Source: Sandaracinus amylolyticus | GTDB lineage: Bacteria > Myxococcota_A > Polyangia > Polyangiales > Sandaracinaceae | Assembly: GCF_021631985.1 (NCBI RefSeq) | Contig: NZ_CP070225.1 | Span: 2,170,001-2,234,000, forward strand | DNA: 64,000 nt | Direction of reading: 5' to 3' | Part shown: in pieces, positions 35,633-44,345 of the stretch | Layout: every line of letters begins with the position of its first letter | Numbering within the stretch: position 1 is the first letter of the stretch | Program-made: the position numbers and the translations under genes | Notes under the pieces: generated by a model | Seen by the model: the letters and a program-made list of their open reading frames with translations, nothing else | Database searches by the model: none | What the model was told of the DNA's origin: nothing

Positions 35633-36139
35633 GTGGCAGAGACCTCGTTGAAGCCGCTCGTGGGCGTGGTGATGGGCTCGCGCTCCGACTGGGAGACGAT
35701 GCGCCACGCGGTCGACATCCTCGAGCAGCTCGGGGTGCCGCACGAGGTGCGCGTCGTGTCCGCGCATCGCACGCCGGATCTCCTCTTCGAGTACGCGTCC
35801 ACCGCGGAATCGCGCGGCCTGCGCGTGATCGTCGCGGGCGCGGGCGGCGCCGCGCACCTGCCCGGCATGCTCTCGTCGAAGACGCACGTGCCGGTGCTCG
35901 GCGTGCCGGTGCAGAGCAAGACGCTCTCCGGCATGGACTCGCTGCTCTCGATCGTGCAGATGCCCGCGGGCATCCCGGTCGGCACCCTCGCGATCGGCAA
36001 GGCGGGCGCGACCAACGCCGGGCTCTTCGCGGCGCAGATGCTCGCCGCCGAGCACCCCGCGATCCGCGAGGCGGTGCTCCGCTTCCGCGCGAAGCAGACC
36101 GAGGACGTGCTCGCGAAGCCCGATCCTCGCGAACAATGA
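35633..36139 (+). CDS. purE: 5-(carboxyamino)imidazole ribonucleotide mutase
   Basis: 168 aa, GTG start. Class I Pur[21 protein letters not shown] (phosphate loop GSxSD), VVSAHRTPD (catalytic His), [11 protein letters not shown] and VPVQSK. It converts N5-CAIR to CAIR in de novo purine synthesis and needs PurK, encoded next. The stop shares bases with the purK ATG (ATGA), so the two are translationally coupled. An inverted repeat sits just before the start. Confidence 0.97.
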   Translation: MAETSLKPLVGVVMGSRSDWETMRHAVDILEQLGVPHEVRVVSAHRTPDLLFEYASTAESRGLRVIVAGAGGAAHLPGMLSSKTHVPVLGVPVQSKTLSGMDSLLSIVQMPAGIPVGTLAIGKAGATNAGLFAAQMLAAEHPAIREAVLRFRAKQTEDVLAKPDPREQ

Positions 36140-37239
36140 GCGGCACGATGCGCGTCGGAGTGCTCGGCGCTGGTCAGCTCGGTCGCATGCTCGCGCTCGC
36201 GGGGCATCCGATCGGCGTGCGCTGCGTCGCGTACGCGCAGCAGCCCGACGAGCCCGCGTGCGCGGTGGGCGAGCACGTGCTCGGCGCGTGGGACGATCCC
36301 GCGGCGCTCGACGAATTCGCGTCGCGCATCGACGTCGCGACCTACGAGTTCGAGAACGTCCCGCTCGAAGCGGTACGTCGCGTCGGCGCGCGGGTGCCGC
36401 TGCGTCCTTCGATCGACGCGCTGCGCGTCGCGGCCGATCGCATCGAGGAGAAGACGCTCTTCCGGAAGCTCGGCATCGACACGCCGCCGTTCGCCGCGAT
36501 CGACTCCGAGGAGGACCTGCGCGCCGCGGTCGCGACCATCGGCCTGCCGGCCGTGCTCAAGACGCGCACGATGGGCTACGACGGCAAGGGCCAGCGCGTG
36601 CTGCGCACCACGCAGGACGTCGAGGGCGCGTTCGCCGCGCTCGGCTCGCGACCCTCGATCCTCGAGGGCTTCGTCGCGTTCGAGCGCGAGGTCTCGCAGC
36701 TCGGCGTGCGCGCCGCGGACGGCTCGATCGCGTTCTATCCGCTCGCCGAGAACGTGCACCGCGACGGCATCCTCCGCGTGAGCATCGCGCCTGCGCGCGC
36801 GACCCCCGCGATCGAGCAGACGGCCCGCGTGTACCTGCGCGCGATCCTCGAGTCGCTCGACTACGTCGGCGTGCTCGCGCTCGAGCTCTTCCAGGCCGGC
36901 GATCGACTGCTCGCGAACGAGATGGCGCCGCGCGTCCACAACACCGGCCACCACACCATCGAGGCTGCGGAGACGAGCCAGTTCGAGAACCACCTGCGCG
37001 CGGTCGCGGGCCTTCCGCTCGGCTCGACCGCGCTGCGCGGCCACGCTGCGATGGTGAACCTCGTCGGCGCGCTCCCCGCGCCCGCGTCGATCCTCGCGAT
37101 CGACGGCGCGCATCTGCACCTCTACGGCAAGGAGCCGCGCGCGGGTCGCAAGGTCGGTCACGTGACCGTGCTCGTCGACGACGAAGCAGGCCGCGACGCG
37201 CGTCTCGCCGCGGTTCTCCGGGTAGTCGACGCCCTCTGA
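36136..37239 (+). CDS. purK: N5-carboxyaminoimidazole ribonucleotide synthase
   Basis: 367 aa, ATG at 36136 overlapping the purE stop. ATP-grasp enzyme that makes N5-CAIR from AIR, ATP and bicarbonate, feeding PurE. Recognisable elements: [17 protein letters not shown] (nucleotide/AIR loop), [26 protein letters not shown] (ATP-binding), and [17 protein letters not shown] with conserved metal ligands. Normal length. Forms the purEK operon; no regulator adjacent. Confidence 0.97.
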   Translation: MSGTMRVGVLGAGQLGRMLALAGHPIGVRCVAYAQQPDEPACAVGEHVLGAWDDPAALDEFASRIDVATYEFENVPLEAVRRVGARVPLRPSIDALRVAADRIEEKTLFRKLGIDTPPFAAIDSEEDLRAAVATIGLPAVLKTRTMGYDGKGQRVLRTTQDVEGAFAALGSRPSILEGFVAFEREVSQLGVRAADGSIAFYPLAENVHRDGILRVSIAPARATPAIEQTARVYLRAILESLDYVGVLALELFQAGDRLLANEMAPRVHNTGHHTIEAAETSQFENHLRAVAGLPLGSTALRGHAAMVNLVGALPAPASILAIDGAHLHLYGKEPRAGRKVGHVTVLVDDEAGRDARLAAVLRVVDAL

Positions 37240-37285
37240 TCGAATCGCGCGTGACGCGGAGCGCCACTCCGGTCACACCTCGGGC

Positions 37286-37310
37286 TGCCGACCGGGTGTG
37301 GCGGTCGGCA
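37286..37310. terminator. Stem-loop after purK
   Basis: TGCCGACCG (37286-37294) pairs with CGGTCGGCA (37302-37310), a 9-bp stem with a 7-nt loop, 46 bp after the purK stop. No U-tract follows. Likely terminates the purEK transcript or separates it from the next gene. Confidence 0.6.
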
Positions 37311-37322
37311 CGAGGGGGAAAC

Positions 37323-37339
37323 CCGGAGCGAAGCTCCGG
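37323..37339 (+). other. Short hairpin in front of the lipoprotein gene
   Basis: CCGGAGC (37323-37329) pairs with GCTCCGG (37333-37339) over a GAA loop. The stem ends two bases before AGAGGG, the probable ribosome site of the following gene, so it might influence translation. Confidence 0.45.
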
Positions 37340-37356
37340 AAGAGGGTATGGCGCCC

Positions 37357-38895
37357 ATGTGGGGGAAGCGCGTGGCGCTCGCGCTCCTGCTCGCCGGGTG
37401 TGGCGGCGGGCAGGACGCGAACGGGATGGACTCGTCGATCGATCCGGGTCGCGACGCGGCGATCGAGGCGATCGACGCGAGCGTCGAGCCCGACGGGTCG
37501 ACCGACGACGGCGCCTCGCGCTCCGACGCTGCCGACGCCGCGCAGCCCGACTCCGGCGTCGATGGCGGGGTGTTCCCGGTCTGCGCGATCGGCGACCTCC
37601 GCGCCGCGCTCGCGGCCGCAGGGCCCGGCGCGACGGTGCTGCTGCGCGACGGATGCCGCGCCGAGGGCCCGCTCGTCGTCCCGCCGGGCGTGACGCTCGC
37701 GGGCGAGGGCCCGACCTCCGAGATCGACGGCGGCGACACCGGCCCCGCGATCGAATTCGCCGAGGGCACCGGCGCGACGGTGCGCGACCTGCGCGTGAAC
37801 GTGCTCGGCGGCGGCTGGGCGATCCGCGCGGCGGGCGAGGGCGACGCGACGATGGAGCGGCTCTCGGTGCACATCGCGCGCGGCGCGGGCGTCGCGCTGC
37901 ACGAGCGCGAGCGCGTCGTGATGCGCTCGGTGAAGATCGACGGCCCGATGTTCGAGGCCGCTGCCGCGAGCGCGCCGACGACCTCGGCCGACACCGGCAC
38001 GTGGGCGGTCGTCGCGGTCGACGTGGGTGACGTCGCGGCGCCCGCGGCGGGCGGCGTGCGCGTCGAGGATCTCGACATCAGCGGCCTCGCGGTCGGTGGG
38101 CTCTCGGTGCAGCGCAGCGTGCTCGAGGTGATCGACACCGACGTCGAGCCCGACGCCGACGACGTGCGCGGCATCGTGATCTCCGCGTTCGAGTCGGACG
38201 TGCGGGTGAGCGGCCTGCGCGTGACCGATCTCTTCGCGGGCAACGGCGTGCCGGCGATCGCCGTCTCCGCGGTCTCGTCGCCGCGCGTCGAGATCGCGGA
38301 TCTGCGCGTGGAGAACGGCGCGGGCTACGGCGTGTTCGCCGATCGGAGCGCGGTCGCGATCGACGGCGTGATCGCGTCGAGCCTCGACGAGCCCGCGGTG
38401 CAGGTGCAGGGCGGCTCGCTCGTCGCGCGCGCTCTCGATCTCGAAGGCGGAGATGGCGCGGCGGTGGTCGCGATCGACGCCGAGCGCGTCGAGGTGCGCG
38501 GCTCGACGCTCGCGCGCCAACTACGGGCGCCGGTGCCGACGACCTCGGGCGCCGTCGAGCTCGGCGACGGCGTGCTGGTGCGACGCGCGTCGAGCACCGC
38601 GCCGATGCCCGCGATCGTGCTCGAGGACGTGGTGCTCGACGACAACGCGCGCGCCGGGCTGCTCGTCGATCTCGGTGGCGCCGCGCCCGCGAGCGTGTCG
38701 CTCACGAACGTGCGCGCACGGTCGACCGGCACCGCGCTCGGCGTGGTCTCGCAGAACGCGGCGATGCCGGCGGGCTGGGACGCGAGCGTGGTGCGCGAGG
38801 GCGCGGCCATCGCGAACGACGCGGTTTTCTCGGGCGGAATCGACGTCGCGGGCATCATCATGCCCCCCGCGATCGTCTGGCGTCCGTCGCTCTGA
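37357..38895 (+). CDS. Right-handed beta-helix lipoprotein
   Basis: 512 aa from ATG at 37357. The in-frame ATG at 37348 is only one base from AGAGGG, too close for a ribosome site, so the second is preferred. Lipobox in MWGKRVALALLLAGCGGGQ. An Asp/Ser-rich linker with DxDASVEPD repeats is followed by a parallel beta-helix: CAIGDLRAALAAAGPGATVLL and many short turns such as VRVEDLDISGLAVGG and VEVRGSTL. The right-handed beta-helix (pectate-lyase-like) fold usually binds or cleaves polysaccharides; no catalytic Asp triad is obvious. Surface-anchored, likely polysaccharide-interacting, function unproven. Confidence 0.76.
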   Translation: MWGKRVALALLLAGCGGGQDANGMDSSIDPGRDAAIEAIDASVEPDGSTDDGASRSDAADAAQPDSGVDGGVFPVCAIGDLRAALAAAGPGATVLLRDGCRAEGPLVVPPGVTLAGEGPTSEIDGGDTGPAIEFAEGTGATVRDLRVNVLGGGWAIRAAGEGDATMERLSVHIARGAGVALHERERVVMRSVKIDGPMFEAAAASAPTTSADTGTWAVVAVDVGDVAAPAAGGVRVEDLDISGLAVGGLSVQRSVLEVIDTDVEPDADDVRGIVISAFESDVRVSGLRVTDLFAGNGVPAIAVSAVSSPRVEIADLRVENGAGYGVFADRSAVAIDGVIASSLDEPAVQVQGGSLVARALDLEGGDGAAVVAIDAERVEVRGSTLARQLRAPVPTTSGAVELGDGVLVRRASSTAPMPAIVLEDVVLDDNARAGLLVDLGGAAPASVSLTNVRARSTGTALGVVSQNAAMPAGWDASVVREGAAIANDAVFSGGIDVAGIIMPPAIVWRPSL

Positions 38896-38976
38896 TCACG
38901 TCGCCGCGAGGGGCTCCGAGGTGCGAGAACCGGCGCACCCCGCGCTCTAGGTTCCACGTTCAGCGCAAACCGTGCG

Positions 38977-38995
38977 CGCACGTGCCCCACGTGCG
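38977..38995. other. Stem-loop after the beta-helix lipoprotein gene
   Basis: CGCACGTG (38977-38984) pairs with CACGTGCG (38988-38995) across three bases, a compact 8-bp stem with no U-run. It lies about 80 bp after the lipoprotein stop and before the next gene on the same strand. Confidence 0.4.
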
Positions 38996-39123
38996 TGCGA
39001 CCGCCCCGCACGATCGGCTGCTCGAGTAGCCATCGAGTGGCAGCGAGCCACGGAATTCACACGGTTTTCGGGAACCACGGTGCGCAGCGCCTCGACGGCA
39101 CGTGGGTTGCTCGAAACGGGCGC

Positions 39124-39804
39124 ATGGAAGCTTTCACCAAGGCCGCACGGCGTGATCTTCCGTCGGGTGCGCACCCAAGCTGGACCCCCGTGATCGCCGG
39201 ATGGCGTGACGCGGGTCTCGCGCGCGAGCTCGACGCACGCTGGGCCGCCCGCCTCATGGAGTCGCCGCCGAACGAGGCGACGAAGGCGATGGTGATCGCC
39301 GCGCACTACCACGCGTCCGGCGACCCGGTGGAGCGCGCGTGGCGCGCCCAGTCGGACCGCGTGCTCGAGCTCCTCGACGAGCCGACCGCGCCCGAGGCGC
39401 TCGCCGCGGCGACGCAGCTGATCCTGCCCGAGGTGCGCATCGCGGCGCGCCGCACGATCGAGGGCCTCGAGGTGCGCCTCGCGACCGATCGCGAGACCCT
39501 CGCGACGACCCGCGCGCGCGTCACGCTGCGTCGCATGCAGACCCACGCGCGGAGCGGTCGCGCACGTGCGGTGTCGATCGAGGGATTGCCGCCGCGCTCG
39601 TTCGTCTACGCGCTGAACGTGCTCCTCGAGTCGAAGGACGTGGCGCTGCGCTTCGTCCCGCTGGTCGCGATGCCGGGCCGCCGCGCGTGGATGGCCGCGA
39701 CGCTCGCGCAGTCGCTCCACCTCGAAGACCTCGACACGCTCGATGCCGACGAGCCGTGGCGCGCGTTCGCGCGCTTCACCGACGCGCTCGCGCTCGCGTC
39801 CTGA
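39124..39804 (+). CDS. Hypothetical soluble protein
   Basis: 226 aa, ATG at 39124 (MEAFTKAARRDLPSGAHPSW). No signal peptide or membrane segment. Mostly helical, with Arg/Glu-rich stretches (ARRTIEGLEVRLATDRETL) and an isolated segment RSFVYALNVLLESKDVALRFVPL. No family recognised. It stands alone on the + strand and ends before a very stable palindrome that also faces a convergent lipoprotein gene. Codon use matches its neighbours, so it is probably real, but the start lacks a clear ribosome site. Confidence 0.55.
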   Translation: MEAFTKAARRDLPSGAHPSWTPVIAGWRDAGLARELDARWAARLMESPPNEATKAMVIAAHYHASGDPVERAWRAQSDRVLELLDEPTAPEALAAATQLILPEVRIAARRTIEGLEVRLATDRETLATTRARVTLRRMQTHARSGRARAVSIEGLPPRSFVYALNVLLESKDVALRFVPLVAMPGRRAWMAATLAQSLHLEDLDTLDADEPWRAFARFTDALALAS

Positions 39805-39896
39805 AACCTCCGGTCGCGCTCTCGCTCCTCGTGGGAGCGCGGCCCAGACGATTTCCTCTCGTTCGCCTCCTCGTTCCTCGTCCCTTCCTCGCGAAA

Positions 39897-39964
39897 CACC
39901 GCGCCGACGGCGCCGCACCGGGACTCGTCCCCCCGGTGCACCCCAGGCGCCGTCGGCGCGGTGT
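39897..39964. terminator. Large nested palindrome between convergent genes
   Basis: Arms CACCGCGCCGACGGCGCC (39897-39914) and GGCGCCGTCGGCGCGGTG (39946-39963) match perfectly over 18 bp. Inside is a second 8-bp stem, GCACCGGG (39915-39922) with CCCGGTGC (39932-39939). It lies between two convergent genes, so bidirectional termination is likely, but such long stems also occur in mobile repeats. Confidence 0.7.
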
Positions 39965-39987
39965 GGATCCGGGCTCGACTCGACTCG

Positions 39988-40054
39988 CTCTCCGACGCAG
40001 GCCCCGCACGGAGGCGTGCGGAGCACGCGGACCGGAGGGCCCTGCGTCGGCGAG
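39988..40054. repeat. REP-like dispersed palindromic repeat, copy D (inverted), in a larger stem
   Basis: CCGACGCAGG (39992-40001) pairs with CCTGCGTCGG (40041-40050). The loop holds GCGTGC-gga-GCACGC (40014-40028), the hairpin core of the repeats at 12795-12927 and 15614-15673, here on the opposite strand. Confidence 0.55.
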
Positions 40055-40062
40055 CCGATTTC

Positions 40063-41385
40063 TCACTCGATGCAGAGGCGACGCGCGGCGCCCGCTTCGT
40101 TCGCGAGCGCGCCCGCGGGGTACGCCGAGACGAAGTTGAAGCACATCTCGTCCTCGGTCCGCTCGCCGAAGTAGATCGCGGCGTCGGTCGGGTTGTCGTA
40201 GACGCAGGTGGTCCGCAGCACGTCGCCGGGGTTGATCACCAGCGAGCCGCCCGGCGGGATCCACCCGGTCTGCGCGTTGAAGTCCCAGTGCGGCTCGTCG
40301 GCGAGCATCACGATGTCGTCCTCGCTGCCGCCGCGGAGGACCTCGGTGCGGATCGAGATGCCGTGCGTGTGCATGTGCAGGCCCGATCCGACGATCGTCA
40401 CCGGCGCGGTGATCGCGGGCGTGCAGTTCCCGACGACCTCGTGACCGCGCGCGCGCGGCGGGATCGCGATGGCGAGCGAGCCCAGCGTCGACGTGCCGAT
40501 CTCGTGCTCGCGCGGCGTCTGCGTCGAGCAGAGCGCCACGCCGCTGCGATCGCGCACGTCGTCGTAGCCCGCGACGTTCCAGTAGTGCACCTGCAGGATC
40601 ACGAAGCCGGTCGAGCCGGGCAGCTCGCGGCCCATCGTCTCGGGTAGCACCGAGTTCCGACCGCCGGGCGCCCAGCCCTGGAGGAACTGCGAGCCCTGGT
40701 TGAGCGCGGTGCCGCACTCCCACGCATCGCCGGGCTCGACGCCCGCGGGGAGCGCGGTCGCGCCGAAGATGATCCAGTGATGGAGCACCCGCGGGTCGTC
40801 GATGATCGGCGCGAACGCCGTGCCCTGCTCGACGTCGGTGAAGGGCGACGCGAACGCGAAGCACATCGTCGTGTTGCCCGCCGCGGGCGCGAGCGCGTAG
40901 GGCTGGTCCATCGCGCCGGGCGCGTGCGCGCGGAACTCGTGCGTGACCTCGCAGGGCAGGTGCTCGGGGCCGATCGGCGGCTGCGTCGGCGTGCCCGCGT
41001 CGTCGGTCGATCCCACGCCCGCGGGCGCGCCCGCCTCGATCCACGCGTCGAGCACCGCGAGCTCCTCGGCGGGCAGCATCTCGCCCGGCGGCATCGGGCG
41101 CGCGACGTCGTGGATGCGCTCACCGACGAGCTCGTAGACGTGGCGCGACGGGCTCGTCACCGCCATCGCGTGCATCGCCTCGTACGAGAGCACCGACATC
41201 GGCGCGCCGAACTGCGGCGACGCCGAGTGACAGCCCGCGCATCGTGCGTCGACGATCGCCTGCACGTCCGCAGGCAGCCGCAGCACCTCGGGCGCGTCGT
41301 CGCCTCCGTCGCACGCCGCGAGCCCGCTCATCGCGAGCAGTGGCACGAGCCAACGTGTCGTCTTCTTCGTCGTCGTGTGGATCAC
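40063..41385 (-). CDS. Lipoprotein with CxxCH site and copper type II monooxygenase domain
   Basis: 440 aa from GTG at 41385; AGGAGG lies eight bases upstream. Signal RWLVPLLAMSGLAACDG (lipobox). CAGCH at residues 49-53 is a c-type haem site. The region from about residue 140 matches copper type II, ascorbate-dependent monooxygenases (as in dopamine hydroxylase and PHM): LHHWIIFGAT, LQVHYWN and GLHMHTHGISIRTEVL carry the copper-binding His clusters. The enzyme class hydroxylates C-H bonds using two copper atoms; here an attached haem could supply electrons. Substrate unknown. Coupled by a GTGA overlap to the upstream lipoprotein gene. Confidence 0.86.
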   Translation of the reverse strand: MIHTTTKKTTRWLVPLLAMSGLAACDGGDDAPEVLRLPADVQAIVDARCAGCHSASPQFGAPMSVLSYEAMHAMAVTSPSRHVYELVGERIHDVARPMPPGEMLPAEELAVLDAWIEAGAPAGVGSTDDAGTPTQPPIGPEHLPCEVTHEFRAHAPGAMDQPYALAPAAGNTTMCFAFASPFTDVEQGTAFAPIIDDPRVLHHWIIFGATALPAGVEPGDAWECGTALNQGSQFLQGWAPGGRNSVLPETMGRELPGSTGFVILQVHYWNVAGYDDVRDRSGVALCSTQTPREHEIGTSTLGSLAIAIPPRARGHEVVGNCTPAITAPVTIVGSGLHMHTHGISIRTEVLRGGSEDDIVMLADEPHWDFNAQTGWIPPGGSLVINPGDVLRTTCVYDNPTDAAIYFGERTEDEMCFNFVSAYPAGALANEAGAARRLCIE

Positions 41386-42062
41386 GGGGTCCCCCTCCTC
41401 GTTCCGTCGAGCACGATGGTGATCTCGCCCGCCGTGCCGGTGATCGTCGTGATCAGCCGGCCGTCGTCTCCGTCCATCGAGAACGCCAGGCCGCGCGCGC
41501 TGCCTCCGCCGCCGGCGCCACCCGCGCTCGACTGTGCGCAGGTCGGCGTGATGCCGATCGACGTGCCCTCGACCACGTAGCTGCCGCGGATCTGCGTCGA
41601 GCTCGGTCGCACGAGCGTGCCCGCGAGCGTGCCCTCGAGCGTCGTGACGAACTCGAAGTCGAGGCGCGCCTCGGTGCCGTCGAACGCGGCCCACGCGCTC
41701 CCGGTGACCGTCGAGGTCTCGATGTCGAACATCCCCGCGGCCGTGCTCGAGACGTAGAAGGTCGCGTCGTCGAACACCCACGTGCCGGTGGGATCACCAC
41801 CGGTCGCGACGGGCACGTTCGAGCCGCCGTCGCCATCGTCCGCGACGGCGAAGCCGCCGGCGATGTCCGGCAGCTCGGTCGGCTCGGGGCTCACGTCGCA
41901 GCCCCCGTCGGGCTCGCCCGCGTCGGGCGTGCCTGCATCGATCATCTCGGTCGGCGCATCGATGCGCGTGCCGGCGTCTGTCGGCTCGTCCGACTCTCCG
42001 CCACACGCGATCACCAACGCCGACAGAGCTCCCAAGAACGCGACGATTCCCCCACGTTTCAT
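41382..42062 (-). CDS. Asp-rich lipoprotein
   Basis: 226 aa, ATG at 42062. Lipobox in MKRGGIVAFLGALSALVIACGG. A Thr/Asp-rich linker (PTDAGTRIDAPTEMIDAG) precedes a beta-rich domain with WVFDDATFYVSSTAAGMFDI and a central Gly-rich SAGGAGGGGSARGL loop. No family recognised. It overlaps the copper/haem lipoprotein gene by GTGA and is transcribed first, so the two are probably made together. Possible binding partner or carrier for that enzyme. Confidence 0.65.
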   Translation of the reverse strand: MKRGGIVAFLGALSALVIACGGESDEPTDAGTRIDAPTEMIDAGTPDAGEPDGGCDVSPEPTELPDIAGGFAVADDGDGGSNVPVATGGDPTGTWVFDDATFYVSSTAAGMFDIETSTVTGSAWAAFDGTEARLDFEFVTTLEGTLAGTLVRPSSTQIRGSYVVEGTSIGITPTCAQSSAGGAGGGGSARGLAFSMDGDDGRLITTITGTAGEITIVLDGTRRGTP

Positions 42063-42156
42063 AGGGCGACGAGCATACGGCGAGCGCGCTCGCATCGGTG
42101 TGGACGTTTTGTGCACGGGGGCGATGGCGCGCGCGCGCTCGTGCGAGAATCGAAGG

Positions 42157-42858
42157 GTGGCGAGCATCCTGGTGGTGGAGGACGAAGGACCGATCGCGAC
42201 GTTGGTCGCAGACCACCTGCAGCGCGCAGGACATCGGGTCGCGATCGCGCGTGACGGTGACGAGGCGCTCGAGCGACACGCCGCCGACCCCGCCGACCTG
42301 CTCGTCCTCGACGTGATGCTCCCGAGAAGGAGCGGGCTCGAGGTGTGCGGCGCGATCCGCCGCGGCGGCGGTGCGCAGCCGGTCGTGCTGATGCTGACCG
42401 CGCGCAGCGGCGAGGAGGACGCCGTCGCGGGCTTCGAGGCGGGCGCCGACGACTACGTGCGCAAGCCGTTCGGCGTCGCGGAGCTGGTTCGTCGCGTCGG
42501 TGCGCTGCTCGCGCTCGCGGGGCGGCCGCGCGCGCCCGCGCCGGCGTCGACGATCGAGATCGCGGGGATGCGGATCGATCTCGTCTCGCGATCGGTGCGC
42601 GTTCGCAGCGGTGAAGCTCGTCTGACCCCCAAGGAATTCGATCTGCTCGTGCACCTCGCGCAGCACCCCGGGCACGTGCTCGAGCGCGAGGATCTCCTCG
42701 TCGAGGTGTGGGGCTACCGGCACGCCGGCTACGCGCGCACCGTGGACTCGCACGTCACGCGGGTGCGCAAGAAGCTCGCGGCCGCGGGCCTCGCGTACGA
42801 CCCGATCACGACCGTGCACGGCGTCGGTTATCGATTCGAGCCGCGCGAGGACGCGTGA
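42157..42858 (+). CDS. OmpR-family response regulator
   Basis: 233 aa from GTG at 42157; an ATG at 42124 is an alternative and neither has a clear ribosome site. Receiver: VVEDEG at the N-terminus, phospho-Asp in LLVLDVMLPRRSGL, Thr in MLTARSGEED and Lys in DDYVRKPFGV. Winged helix: LTPKEFDLLVHLAQHPGHVL and ARTVDSHVTRVRKKLAAAGL, ending with ITTVHGVGYRFEP. An OmpR/PhoP-type transcription factor, phosphorylated by the adjacent kinase, whose GTG overlaps its stop. Targets unknown; it may control the divergent lipoprotein pair to its left. Confidence 0.95.
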   Translation: MASILVVEDEGPIATLVADHLQRAGHRVAIARDGDEALERHAADPADLLVLDVMLPRRSGLEVCGAIRRGGGAQPVVLMLTARSGEEDAVAGFEAGADDYVRKPFGVAELVRRVGALLALAGRPRAPAPASTIEIAGMRIDLVSRSVRVRSGEARLTPKEFDLLVHLAQHPGHVLEREDLLVEVWGYRHAGYARTVDSHVTRVRKKLAAAGLAYDPITTVHGVGYRFEPREDA

Positions 42859-44345
42859 GAGCGCTGAGGCAGCGCGTGTCGCTCAAGATCGGCGTCGCGG
42901 TCGCGACGCTGGTCGTGCTCGTGGCGCTCGGTCTCTGGCTCGTCTTCCGCCTGACGCTGCTGGTCTACGGCGAGGAGCTGCGTGCGCGACTGGTGCAGCC
43001 GGGGCTCGCGCTCTCGACGGCGATCGTGCGCGCGGGGAGCAGCGACGACGCGTCCCTGCGCCGCGATCTGGGCGACGTCGAGGGGTTCTGCATCGCGCTC
43101 TACGATCGCGAGGGCGTGCTCTTCGCGCGCTCGCGCGACGATCAGCCCGACGTGCCCGAGCGTCTCGACGCACACGTGCGCGGGCTCGCAGACGCGACCC
43201 CTGGGCACCCGCGATCGATCGGGGCAGGGCGCCTCGACGCGCCGACCGCGATGATCGCGCGCGTCGACGGTGCCGGGCGCGCCGCGTACCTCGGGGTCTT
43301 CGAGCACAGCGCGGCCGCGACGTTCACCACGGTGCGGATGCGCTCGCTCAGCATCATGGTCGTGATGCTCGCGTTCTTCGCGCTCGGCGTGAGCGCGATG
43401 CTCGCGCACCGCATCCGCCACGGCATCCAGAGCACGCAGCGCGTGGTGCACGCGATCGCCCAGGGCGCGCTCGATCGCCGCCTGCCCGCCGCGGGCGACG
43501 ACGAGCTCGGCGCGCTGGTGCGCGACTTCAATCGGATGGCCGATCGCGTGGAGGATCTCGTGGCCACGCTGCGCCGCGAAGAGGCGCGGAAGCGTGCGCT
43601 CTTCGCCGCGTTCACCCACGAGATCAACACGCCGCTCACGAGCGTGCTCGGGTACCTCGAGTCGCTCCGCATGGACGAGGTCGACGCCGATCCCGAGACG
43701 CGCCGTCGTTACGTCGAGGTCGCGTACGAGCAGGCGCTCGCGCTCGACGCGCTCGCCGACGATCTCGAGACGCTCTCGCGCCTCGAGCACGACGGCATGT
43801 CGCTCGATCGCGCGCCCCACGATCTGCTGGCGATCGCGCGCCGCGAGATCGACGCGCTCGCGCCGCGCGCGAAGGACGCATCGGTGACGCTGCGCGCGGA
43901 GGGCCACGGCGTGATCGCCGACGTCGATCGGCGCCGCGTGGGTCAGGTGATCCGCAACCTGCTCGACAACGCGATCCGTCACTCGCGCGCCGGCGGCACG
44001 GTGCGGGTCGAGGTCGTCCGCGACCCGCGGGGCGATGCGAGCGTGGTGGTGCGCGACGAGGGCGAAGGGATCGCCGCGGAGCATCTCGCGCGCATCGGCG
44101 AGCCGCTCTTCCGCGTCGATCCGTCGCGCGCGCGTGGCACCGGCGGGCGCGGCCTCGGTCTCGCGATCGCGCGCGGCATCGCGCACGCGCACGGGGGCAC
44201 GCTCGAGCTGCACAGCACGCTCGGCGCCGGGACCTCGGCGCGTCTCTCGCTACCGCGCGAGCCCGCGCCGCGCGAAGCACGCCTCGACGGCGGCGATCGA
44301 GACCTCGAGCCCCTCGGCAGCGGGATCGATCGTCTCGACGCGTGA
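42855..44345 (+). CDS. Sensor histidine kinase
   Basis: 496 aa, GTG at 42855 overlapping the regulator stop. Two membrane segments (residues about 12-33 and 160-180) around a 125-residue periplasmic loop; HAMP domain (RIRHGIQSTQRVVHAIAQGA), then H-box FTHEINTPLTSV, N-box IRNLLDNAIRHSRAGG and G-boxes DEGEGIA and GLGLAIARG. The periplasmic loop has no obvious ligand fold. The last 96 bases overlap the convergent M48 protease gene, so the C-terminal 30 residues are encoded opposite the end of another gene; the core catalytic domain ends before that. Confidence 0.92.
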   Translation: MRALRQRVSLKIGVAVATLVVLVALGLWLVFRLTLLVYGEELRARLVQPGLALSTAIVRAGSSDDASLRRDLGDVEGFCIALYDREGVLFARSRDDQPDVPERLDAHVRGLADATPGHPRSIGAGRLDAPTAMIARVDGAGRAAYLGVFEHSAAATFTTVRMRSLSIMVVMLAFFALGVSAMLAHRIRHGIQSTQRVVHAIAQGALDRRLPAAGDDELGALVRDFNRMADRVEDLVATLRREEARKRALFAAFTHEINTPLTSVLGYLESLRMDEVDADPETRRRYVEVAYEQALALDALADDLETLSRLEHDGMSLDRAPHDLLAIARREIDALAPRAKDASVTLRAEGHGVIADVDRRRVGQVIRNLLDNAIRHSRAGGTVRVEVVRDPRGDASVVVRDEGEGIAAEHLARIGEPLFRVDPSRARGTGGRGLGLAIARGIAHAHGGTLELHSTLGAGTSARLSLPREPAPREARLDGGDRDLEPLGSGIDRLDA

